Source: DASRIA01 sp035650255
GTDB taxonomy: Bacteria > Actinomycetota > Thermoleophilia > Solirubrobacterales > JBBDJG01
NCBI GenBank assembly: GCA_035650255.1
Contig: DASRIA010000093.1
Coordinates: 1 to 10,814 of the forward strand
Reading direction: 5' to 3'
Length of the DNA: 10,814 nucleotides
The notes under the pieces were generated by a model that made no database searches, had not been told where the DNA came from, and saw nothing but the letters and a program-made list of their open reading frames with translations. The number at the start of each line of letters is the position of its first letter. Positions within the stretch are counted from its first letter, which is position 1. A program made the translations under genes and the position numbers. Below are positions 4,840-10,814 of this stretch, one piece after another.

Positions 4840-6948
4840 ATGAGCCTCCGCAGCGCCCTCGCGATGCTCCTTTGCGCCCTGGCAACGACCCTCAGCCCCC
4901 GGCCCGTGACCGCCCAGGGAACGGAAGCACCCCGGGTCAGGGTCGAGCTCGTTAGTGAAGTCGCGGGGATCGCTCCCGGCCAGACCTTCTGGGTGGCTTT
5001 ACAGCAGCGGATCGCTCCCGGCTGGCACACCTACTGGATGAACCCAGGAGACTCGGGCGAGGCGCCCCGAATCGAGTGGAGCTTGCCTCCCGGCTTCACG
5101 GTAGGGGAGTTCGCCTGGCCGCTGCCCGATCGCATCCGGGTCGGATCGGCCATGACGTACGGATACTCCGAGTCGGTCGTCCTGCCGATTTCGGTGACAC
5201 CGCCGGCCGACCTCGTGCCGGGGACCCGGGTGACCCTGAAAGGACAGGCAGGCTGGCTCGTCTGCGAAGAGATCTGCATCCCGGAGGAAGCGCCGCTCGC
5301 CCTCACCTTGCCGGTTGTCAGGGGCGCGCCGGCGGTCGACGCCCGAGGGGCGGCATTGATCGAGGCGGCGCGCCGGAGCATTCCAACCCAGAGCCCGTGG
5401 CGCGCCTCGTTCGCAGCGACGCCCCAGGATGTCACTTTGATGGTCGACGCCCCGGGCCTGGCCGCCGACAGAATCTCCGAGGTGTGGTTCTACCCGGCGC
5501 GCTGGGGAGCCATCGACCTGACGGCCCCGCAGCGGGTGCGCGTCGACGCCGCCGGTATCACGATCGACGTCGCGCGTGGACGTCTGACCGAGGCGGCCGC
5601 GGCCCCGATCGAGGGCGTGCTGGCAGTGGCGGAGCGACTCGATGGCGGGACGGTTCGCCACGGCTTCTCGATGACGGCATCACCGACCGGGCTCGGGGTG
5701 ACGAAACCGACGAGCCTGGCATCACTGCTCAGCGCGCTGGGGCTCGCGCTCGCCGGCGGGCTCGTGCTGAACCTCATGCCGTGCGTCCTGCCCGTGCTCT
5801 CGATCAAGGCGCTCGGTCTGGTCCAGCTCGCGGGAGCGCGAGCGGCCACGCTCGCGCGCCACGGGCTGGCGTACACGGCAGGCGTGCTGGTCTCGTTCGC
5901 GATCGTCGCCGGGGCGCTCATCGCGCTGCGCGCCACCGGTGAACGCCTGGGCTGGGGCTTTCAGCTCCAGTCGCCGGCCTTCGTCACGCTCCTCGCCTGG
6001 CTGTTCTTCACTATGGCGCTGAGCCTGTCTGGAGCGATCGTGGTCAGCACCCGCTTTACCGGCGCGGGACAGGCGCTGGCGGCGCGCCCCGGCCACGTCG
6101 GGTCGTTTGCGACCGGAGCGCTCGCCACGGTCGCCGCCACGCCGTGCACGGCGCCATTCATGGGCGCAGCCGTCGGCTTCGCGCTCGCTCAGCCGTGGCC
6201 CACAGCGCTGCTCGTCTTCGAGGCGCTCGGCCTCGGGCTGGCGCTTCCGTACCTGCTCCTGACGCTGGTCCCGGCGTGCCGTCGGCTTCTACCGAAGCCT
6301 GGCCCCTGGATGACGCGCCTGAAGCAGCTCCTCGCGTTTCCGCTCTACGCCTCGGCCGCGTGGCTCGTGTGGGTCGTGAGCCAGCAGGCCGGCCCGCACG
6401 GCGTCGGCGCGGCGCTCGCCGGAGTCGTGCTGATCGCCTTCGCGTCGTGGCTCCATCAGTCGCTCGGTGGCGTGCAAGCGCTCTGGCGGCGCGTGGCGAC
6501 CGTCGCGGTGGTGGCCGTGCTCCCGGCGCTGATCGTCGGGATGGTCGCGCTGGCTCCGCTCGGCGCCGGCGCCCGCTCGGCGGCGCCCGCCGACGAGGGT
6601 CTCGGCTGGGAGCCCTTCAGTCCCGAACGGCTCGCGGCGGCGCGGGCATCAGGCAAACCGGTCTTCGTCAACTTCACCGCCGCCTGGTGCGTCACCTGTC
6701 TGGTCAACGAGCGCGTCGCGCTGCGTTCCTCGGCGGTCGCCGACGCGTTCGCGAAGAAAGGTGTCGTGGCCCTCAAGGCCGACTGGACCGCGCGCGATCC
6801 GATGATCAGCCGGATCCTCGGCTCGCTCGGGCGCAGCGGGGTGCCGCTCTATGCCCTGTATCCGCCCGGTTCGCCGAGCACGGCGCCGACCTTGCTCCCG
6901 CAGCTCCTGACCGAAGGTACGGTCATCGAGGCGATCGACAAGATATGA
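4840..6948 (+). CDS. dsbD: Thiol:disulfide interchange protein DsbD, ScsB-like
   Basis: This 702-residue inner-membrane protein carries reducing power from cytoplasmic thioredoxin to the periplasm by cysteine relays. A signal peptide (1-25, ending VTA) leads to a large N-terminal periplasmic domain (about 30-285) with a CEEIC pair (Cys142, Cys146) in GWLVCEEICIPEE. About eight membrane segments (about 295-572) follow, with the membrane Cys pair in MPCVLP (Cys314) and TPCTAP (Cys435). The C-terminal thioredoxin domain (about 588-702) has WCVTC (Cys617, Cys620). All three redox pairs are present. It is longer than E. coli DsbD (about 565 residues) because the N-terminal domain is enlarged, as in the ScsB branch. 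A redoxin gene follows after 26 bases and is a natural electron acceptor; ScsB in Caulobacter is known to reduce a periplasmic peroxiredoxin-like protein. ATG at 4840 starts a good signal peptide; no clear Shine-Dalgarno precedes it. Divergent from the kinase-like gene. Confidence 0.92.
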   Translation: MSLRSALAMLLCALATTLSPRPVTAQGTEAPRVRVELVSEVAGIAPGQTFWVALQQRIAPGWHTYWMNPGDSGEAPRIEWSLPPGFTVGEFAWPLPDRIRVGSAMTYGYSESVVLPISVTPPADLVPGTRVTLKGQAGWLVCEEICIPEEAPLALTLPVVRGAPAVDARGAALIEAARRSIPTQSPWRASFAATPQDVTLMVDAPGLAADRISEVWFYPARWGAIDLTAPQRVRVDAAGITIDVARGRLTEAAAAPIEGVLAVAERLDGGTVRHGFSMTASPTGLGVTKPTSLASLLSALGLALAGGLVLNLMPCVLPVLSIKALGLVQLAGARAATLARHGLAYTAGVLVSFAIVAGALIALRATGERLGWGFQLQSPAFVTLLAWLFFTMALSLSGAIVVSTRFTGAGQALAARPGHVGSFATGALATVAATPCTAPFMGAAVGFALAQPWPTALLVFEALGLGLALPYLLLTLVPACRRLLPKPGPWMTRLKQLLAFPLYASAAWLVWVVSQQAGPHGVGAALAGVVLIAFASWLHQSLGGVQALWRRVATVAVVAVLPALIVGMVALAPLGAGARSAAPADEGLGWEPFSPERLAAARASGKPVFVNFTAAWCVTCLVNERVALRSSAVADAFAKKGVVALKADWTARDPMISRILGSLGRSGVPLYALYPPGSPSTAPTLLPQLLTEGTVIEAIDKI

Positions 6949-6963
6949 TCGTCGGCAGACGAA

Positions 6964-6969
6964 AAGGAG
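6964..6969 (+). promoter_or_regulatory. Shine-Dalgarno AAGGAG for the redoxin start
   Basis: AAGGAG lies five bases before the ATG at 6975. It favours this start over an in-frame ATG at 6945 that overlaps the dsbD stop as ATGA and would add ten residues ahead of the Tat motif. Confidence 0.6.
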
Positions 6970-6974
6970 AGCGT

Positions 6975-7625
6975 ATGTCCACGCACGACTCGACCCGTCG
7001 CACGTTTCTCGCGGGCACGACGCTCGCGGGGCTCGCCGCCCTCTCTATCCGGGGCCTCACACCGCCCGCGTGGGCCGCGGCCGTCGCCAAGGTCGGCGAG
7101 GCGGCGCCGGCGTTCGCCATCGACGCCACGACCGGCAAGGGCGTGAGTCTCGCCGATCAGCGCGGCAAGCTGGTCGTCCTCGAGTGGACGAACCACGACT
7201 GTCCCTATGTGCGCAAGCACTACGAGACCGGCAACATGCAGGCGCTCCAGAAGGAGACCACCGCGCAGGGCGTGGTCTGGCTGACCGTCATCTCGTCCTC
7301 GCCGGGCACGCAGGGCTACGTCACGGCGAAGCAGGCCGACGAGCTCACGACGTCGCGCAAGGCGAGCCCGACCTCGGTGTTGCTCGATCCGACCGGAGTC
7401 GCCGGCAAGGCGTACGGCGCGACCAACACGCCGCACATGTACCTGATCGACAAGAACGGGCTCCTCGTCTACGCCGGCGCGATCGACGATCGGCCCACGA
7501 CCCGCCGGGCCGACGTCCAGGGCGCGCAGAACTACGTGCGCGCGGCGCTCGAGGACGTGGCGGCGGGACGCGCGGTGCGGACGCCCGCGACACGAGCGTA
7601 CGGCTGCACGGTCAAGTACGCGTAG
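6975..7625 (+). CDS. Tat-exported redoxin (peroxiredoxin/TlpA-like thioredoxin fold)
   Basis: This 216-residue protein begins with a twin-arginine signal: STRRTFLAG (residues 6-14), a hydrophobic stretch and a likely AWA cleavage site near residue 34. The mature part is an AhpC/TSA-redoxin fold: VGEAAPAFAI (40-49), GKLVVLEWTNHDCPYVRKHY (64-83) with Cys76, and the cis-Pro loop at Pro153 in NTPHMYLID. A second Cys (Cys211) lies in the C-terminal YGCTVKY. The active site is single-Cys, not CxxC. Cys76 would be the reactive Cys and Cys211 a candidate resolving Cys, so the protein may be a periplasmic peroxidase or thiol carrier recycled by the upstream DsbD/ScsB-like protein. Known ScsB-peroxiredoxin pairing supports this; direct partnership is inference. 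Tat export suggests the protein folds before export. Start chosen from the Shine-Dalgarno. The next gene begins 13 bases after the stop. Confidence 0.88.
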   Translation: MSTHDSTRRTFLAGTTLAGLAALSIRGLTPPAWAAAVAKVGEAAPAFAIDATTGKGVSLADQRGKLVVLEWTNHDCPYVRKHYETGNMQALQKETTAQGVVWLTVISSSPGTQGYVTAKQADELTTSRKASPTSVLLDPTGVAGKAYGATNTPHMYLIDKNGLLVYAGAIDDRPTTRRADVQGAQNYVRAALEDVAAGRAVRTPATRAYGCTVKYA

Positions 7626-7638
7626 AGCTCGCCGGCGC

Positions 7639-9585
7639 GTGACGGTCTCACGCCCGCGGCCGGTGGTGCGTCTGTCCGGACTCCTGGCGCTCGCGATCTG
7701 CGTCGCGACCGGCTCGGCCTGGCACCTCGTCGCGACGGCGGTCGGCGCCGACAAGCCGCGCGCCGAGCGCCCGACCTACCAGGTCGGCGACAAGTGGATC
7801 AGGACCGACGGTATCTACGTGCTCGTCCGGATCGACAAGGACATCTACGTCTTCTCCGCCGGCGGCGGCAAGGAGGTTCACCTCAGCAAAGACCTCGGCT
7901 TCACGAAGATCATTCTCGAGGGCCGTACCGAGCTCGACCTCGAGCCGGCGCCGCGTTTCAACTGGCCGCTCGAGGTCGGGAAGTGGGGCACGGTCCGCCT
8001 CTTGTGGCGCTCGCCGCTGCCGCAGCCTCTGCCGAACTTCACGGGCACCGTCGGCGTGATCTGGCAGGTCGAGGCGCACGAAGAGGTCGCCACGCCGGCG
8101 GGAAGCTTCCGCGCCTTCCGCATCACTCAGAAGATCGAGACGGTCGCGGGCTCGTACGGCGGCAGCGGCCAGCAGTTCGGACAGGTGATGCTGTGGTACG
8201 CGCCGGACGTCCAGCGATTCGTGAAAGCCCAGGGCAACCTCAAGGGCTTCAACTGGGAGCTGAACCGCTCGGCGACGCCTCCGCCGCCGGTGATCGCGAC
8301 GCCCGCGCCACAGCAGGCGGAGCCGCCGCGGCCGCCCGTCGAGCCGCCACGGCGCGAACCCGCGCCGCCGACACCGGCGACTCCGACGCCCACGCCCCCG
8401 GGACCCGCCTCGCCGCCGGCTCCGGTGCCTCCCGCACCGCGCGCCGATCCGCGAAAGGGCGATACCGAAGCGCCGAAGATCACGATCAATCAGCCGGCCG
8501 CCGACGCGAAGCTGACCGACGACAAGGTGCTCGTCACCGGCCTGGTCCACGACAACGTCGAGGTCGCCCGTGTGCAGGTGCTCGTCAACGGCGTCGAGGC
8601 GCCGTCGTTGCTCGACATCGGCGTGGTCGGCCGCGGCGTGCCGGTGGGCGCGCTGGCCGAGCTCAAGCCGGGACCGAACGTGATCGAGGTCACCGCCACG
8701 GACAAGGCGGGCAACGTCGCCCAGGTCGTTCGCAACGTGACGCGGATCACCGCCGCAGGCGCGGCCGCGGCGCTTGGTCCGAAGATCGCGAATCGCTGGG
8801 CCGTCATCATCGGCGTCGGCGACTACGAGAGCAAGAGCGTGCCCAAGCCGCGGTTCGCCGACTCCGACGCTGACGCGATGTATCGCCTGCTCACGGCGCG
8901 AGGCGGCTATCCGCGAGAGAACGTGGTGCTGCTGACCGACAAGGCGCCCGAGAAGCCGACGCTCCAGAACATCCGCCTGGCGCTCGGCGATTTCCTTGCT
9001 CGCAAGACCGCGCGTGAGGACATGGTGCTCATCTATTACGCGGGGCTCGGCGCACCCGAGGCCGACACGGCGACCAAAGAGAAGGACGGGCTCGTGAAGT
9101 ATCTGATCCCGCGCAACGTGCAGCCGGACACGCTCAAGACCACGGCGTTCCCGATGGACGAGGTGCAGCGGATCCTCGGCCGCATCGCCGCCGAGCGTGT
9201 GGTGCTGCTGCTCGACACTTCCTACAGCGGACTCACCGGCGGCCGCAGCTTCGCGCCCTCGAACGCACGGCCGCGGACCTTGAGCGAGGGGTTCCTCGAG
9301 CGCCTCGCGCAGGGCCGCGGACGCCTGGTCATGACCGCGAGCGGGGCCAACGAGGTCGCGCTCGAGCCGGCCGACCTCGGCCACGGTCTCTTCACCTACT
9401 ACGTGCTCGAGGGGCTCTCGGGAAAGGCGGATCGAAACGGCGACGGCGTCGTGACGGTGTCCGAGCTCTACCCGTACGTCGAGGATCAGGTCGAGCGCAG
9501 ATCGCGGGCCGCCGGCGGCCGGCAGCGGCCCCTCATGAAGGGCGATATCGAGGGCACGCTACCGCTGTCGCAGCTCGGTCGATAG
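7639..9585 (+). CDS. Secreted caspase-fold (peptidase C14-like) protein, predicted catalytically inactive
   Basis: A 648-residue exported protein: signal peptide (about 1-37), beta-rich N-terminal domain (about 45-210, with MLWYAPDVQRFVK as in DUF3108-like proteins), Pro-rich linker (about 212-272), Ig-like domain (about 275-370, DTEAPKITINQP to NVIEVTATDKAGNVAQV) and a caspase-like domain (about 385-640). That domain keeps WAVIIGVGDYE (387-397), SDADAMYRLL, VLIYYAGLG and VVLLLDTSYSGL. The catalytic His of YYAGHG is Leu470 and the catalytic Cys of LDxCxSG is Ser528, so proteolysis should be lost. Orthocaspases with a replaced His/Cys dyad are known. An EF-hand-like loop (DRNGDGVVTVSE, 598-609) keeps the calcium ligand positions. 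GTG at 7639 gives a normal signal peptide; the Shine-Dalgarno is weak. It lies 13 bases after the redoxin stop and abuts the next gene. A scaffold or sensor role in the envelope is inferred. Confidence 0.88.
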   Translation: MTVSRPRPVVRLSGLLALAICVATGSAWHLVATAVGADKPRAERPTYQVGDKWIRTDGIYVLVRIDKDIYVFSAGGGKEVHLSKDLGFTKIILEGRTELDLEPAPRFNWPLEVGKWGTVRLLWRSPLPQPLPNFTGTVGVIWQVEAHEEVATPAGSFRAFRITQKIETVAGSYGGSGQQFGQVMLWYAPDVQRFVKAQGNLKGFNWELNRSATPPPPVIATPAPQQAEPPRPPVEPPRREPAPPTPATPTPTPPGPASPPAPVPPAPRADPRKGDTEAPKITINQPAADAKLTDDKVLVTGLVHDNVEVARVQVLVNGVEAPSLLDIGVVGRGVPVGALAELKPGPNVIEVTATDKAGNVAQVVRNVTRITAAGAAAALGPKIANRWAVIIGVGDYESKSVPKPRFADSDADAMYRLLTARGGYPRENVVLLTDKAPEKPTLQNIRLALGDFLARKTAREDMVLIYYAGLGAPEADTATKEKDGLVKYLIPRNVQPDTLKTTAFPMDEVQRILGRIAAERVVLLLDTSYSGLTGGRSFAPSNARPRTLSEGFLERLAQGRGRLVMTASGANEVALEPADLGHGLFTYYVLEGLSGKADRNGDGVVTVSELYPYVEDQVERRSRAAGGRQRPLMKGDIEGTLPLSQLGR

Positions 9586-10680
9586 TTGACGCGGCTCCTC
9601 TCGGTCGATGCGCTGCGCGGCCTCACCGTCGCGGCGATGGTGCTCGTCAACAATCCCGGGACGTGGCGCGCGGTCTACCCAGCGCTTCGTCACGCGACCT
9701 GGCATGGCTGGACGCTGACGGACGTGATCTTCCCCTTCTTCGTCTTCATCGTCGGCGTGGCGATTCCGCTCGCGCTCGAGCCGCGGCTGGCTGACGCCGG
9801 ACGCGCTGCGGTCGTCCCCAAGATAGTCCGGCGATCGCTGGTGATCTTCCTGCTCGGCATCGTGCTCAACGGATTCCCCTGGTATACGTGGGCGACCCTA
9901 CGGATTCCGGGCGTCCTGCAGCGGATCGCCGTGTGTTACTTCGTCGCGGCCCTGATCTATCTGTGGACGAGCACGCGCGCGCAGGCCCTGATCATGTCGG
10001 CGCTCCTCGTCGGGTACTGGCTTGCGATGATCTGGATTCCGGTCCCGGGGTACGGCGCTGGCGATCTGAGCCCGGCGGGCAACCTGGCCGCGTACCTCGA
10101 CCGCACGATCCTCGGCCCGCACATCTGGCAGGCCGCGAAGGTCTACGATCCGGAGGGCATCCTCAGCACGATCCCCGCTGTGGGCACGGCGCTCCTGGGT
10201 GTCCTGACGGGCACGTGGCTGCGCCACAAACACCCCTCCGGCTCGATCGCCCTACGGCTCGCCGCGGCCGGGATCGCCGGCGTTGCCGCCGGGGAGCTCT
10301 GGGGGATCTGGTTTCCGATCAACAAGTCGCTGTGGACGAGCTCTTACGTCCTGCTCACGGCCGGGCTCGCCATGGTCGCGCTAGCGGTGTTCTACGGGCT
10401 AGTCGAGGTTCGCGGCTGGCGCCGCTGGGCCACCCCGCTGGCGGCTCTGGGCGTGAACGCCCTCATCCTTTATTTCCTCTCGAGTCTGGTAGCCCGGCTG
10501 ATGTCGATCGTCCGGGTCGGGGCCGACGGACGAAGCGTTCAGGCGGAGCTCTTCGAGCGGCTGTTCGCCCCGATGGCCGCACCGATCAACGCCTCGCTGG
10601 CGTTCGCGGCGGTCTACGTCGTCGCGTGGTGGGCGATTCTCTGGGCTCTCTACCGCTGGAATGTCCGAATTCGGGTGTGA
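9586..10680 (+). CDS. Membrane acyltransferase, NagX/HGSNAT (DUF5009, COG4299) family
   Basis: This 364-residue polytopic membrane protein has about nine or ten hydrophobic segments. Family marks: RLLSVDALRGLTVAAMVLVNN (3-23, here a slight variant of the usual N-terminus), HATWHGWTLTDVIFPFFVF (36-54), DPEGILSTIPAVGTALLG (188-205) and PINKSLWTSSYVL (244-256). His36 aligns with the His of human lysosomal heparan-alpha-glucosaminide N-acetyltransferase (HASWNG) proposed to carry the acetyl group across the membrane. Bacterial members are thought to acylate envelope or imported sugars; the substrate here is unknown. The start is TTG at 9586, directly after the TAG of the caspase-like gene, with no Shine-Dalgarno. 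The conserved N-terminus begins at residue 3, so a later start is unlikely. Translational coupling is inferred. Length is normal for bacterial members (about 360-400). Confidence 0.88.
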   Translation: MTRLLSVDALRGLTVAAMVLVNNPGTWRAVYPALRHATWHGWTLTDVIFPFFVFIVGVAIPLALEPRLADAGRAAVVPKIVRRSLVIFLLGIVLNGFPWYTWATLRIPGVLQRIAVCYFVAALIYLWTSTRAQALIMSALLVGYWLAMIWIPVPGYGAGDLSPAGNLAAYLDRTILGPHIWQAAKVYDPEGILSTIPAVGTALLGVLTGTWLRHKHPSGSIALRLAAAGIAGVAAGELWGIWFPINKSLWTSSYVLLTAGLAMVALAVFYGLVEVRGWRRWATPLAALGVNALILYFLSSLVARLMSIVRVGADGRSVQAELFERLFAPMAAPINASLAFAAVYVVAWWAILWALYRWNVRIRV

Positions 10681-10692
10681 CGGCGTCGTCAC
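10677..10692 (+). terminator. Hairpin at the end of the operon, possible terminator
   Basis: GTGACG (10677-10682), loop GCGT, CGTCAC (10687-10692) form a perfect six-pair stem overlapping the TGA stop at 10678-10680. Downstream is an AT-rich stretch with scattered T (10697-10720) but no clean T-tract. It fits an operon end; the missing T-run keeps confidence low. Confidence 0.33.
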
Positions 10693-10773
10693 GGTGCAAT
10701 ATATATCTCTTGTAATTTCCGGCGGTTATATGACGAAATGCACGGCGATTCATCGGTCGCCCTTTGGACAACC

Positions 10774-10814
10774 ATGAAGCCAACTACCGAAGATTGCCCC
10801 CGAGTGATCACCGG
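10774..10814 (+). CDS. Possible start of a next gene, cut by the window end
   Basis: ATG at 10774 opens a frame that stays open to the last base (13 complete codons, MKPTTEDCPRVIT). There is no good Shine-Dalgarno (only TTGGA about eight bases upstream). The preceding 10693-10773 is AT-richer than the rest of the window, as expected for a promoter region, but no clear -35/-10 pair was found. It is too short to identify. Confidence 0.22.
   Translation, partial: MKPTTEDCPRVIT

Noticed and set aside
4761..5030. Upstream extension of the kinase-like frame to 5030
   Set aside because: It overlaps the start and signal peptide of dsbD on the other strand, has no Shine-Dalgarno, and lies upstream of the putative promoter.
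6144..6974. Upstream extension of the redoxin frame inside dsbD
   Set aside because: It is out of frame with dsbD, Arg-rich without motifs, and the twin-arginine signal with its own Shine-Dalgarno places the start at 6975.
7648..9384. Minus-strand open frame of 578 residues opposite the caspase-like gene
   Set aside because: It mirrors the + strand codons of a gene with clear domains, has an Arg/Asp/His-rich low-complexity product, and has no start signals.
10586..10783. Minus-strand 65-residue open frame crossing the end of the acyltransferase gene
   Set aside because: It overlaps a well-supported gene, has no ribosome site and no recognisable content.

Overview
The window is very GC-rich (about two thirds G+C by eye) and densely packed with genes. 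A DsbD/ScsB-type thiol transporter, a Tat-exported redoxin and a C39/undecaprenyl-type prenyltransferase point to a Gram-negative-style envelope. The GC content, the GTG/TTG starts and the many Pro/Ala-rich linkers fit an uncultured soil or groundwater lineage such as Candidatus Rokubacteria/Methylomirabilota, or another high-GC proteobacterium-like phylum. This placement is an impression, not a result.

Layout. Positions 1-213 hold the C-terminal end of a secreted protein with an InlB-B-type (Big/Flg_new-like) repeat, followed by a decayed, frame-shifted copy of the same repeat (189-332). Next on the + strand come a Z-prenyl diphosphate synthase (371-1144), an NAD-type short-chain dehydrogenase (1220-1972), a stand-alone receiver domain (2003-2413) and an 84-residue helical protein of unknown function (2532-2786). 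Two hairpins separate this small gene from the convergent minus-strand gene at 2880-4724. That gene encodes a kinase-fold protein with one membrane segment and a long Pro/Ala tail containing a 93-bp tandem duplication.

Divergent from the kinase-like gene is a tight + strand run: DsbD/ScsB-like thiol transporter (4840-6948), Tat-exported redoxin (6975-7625, 26-bp gap), secreted caspase-fold protein (7639-9585, 13-bp gap) and a NagX/HGSNAT-type membrane acyltransferase (9586-10680, no gap). The spacings suggest one operon, and all four products act in or across the inner membrane. A terminator-like hairpin overlaps the last stop codon, and a possible new gene starts near 10774.

The most notable point is that two enzyme-fold proteins have lost their catalytic residues. 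The kinase-like protein has Arg for the beta-3 Lys, HGA for HRD and DLE for DFG. The caspase-like protein has Leu for the catalytic His and Ser for the catalytic Cys, yet keeps an EF-hand-like calcium loop. Both carry long proline-rich linkers and flank a periplasmic thiol-redox pair. A non-catalytic envelope sensing or scaffolding module is therefore a reasonable but untested idea.
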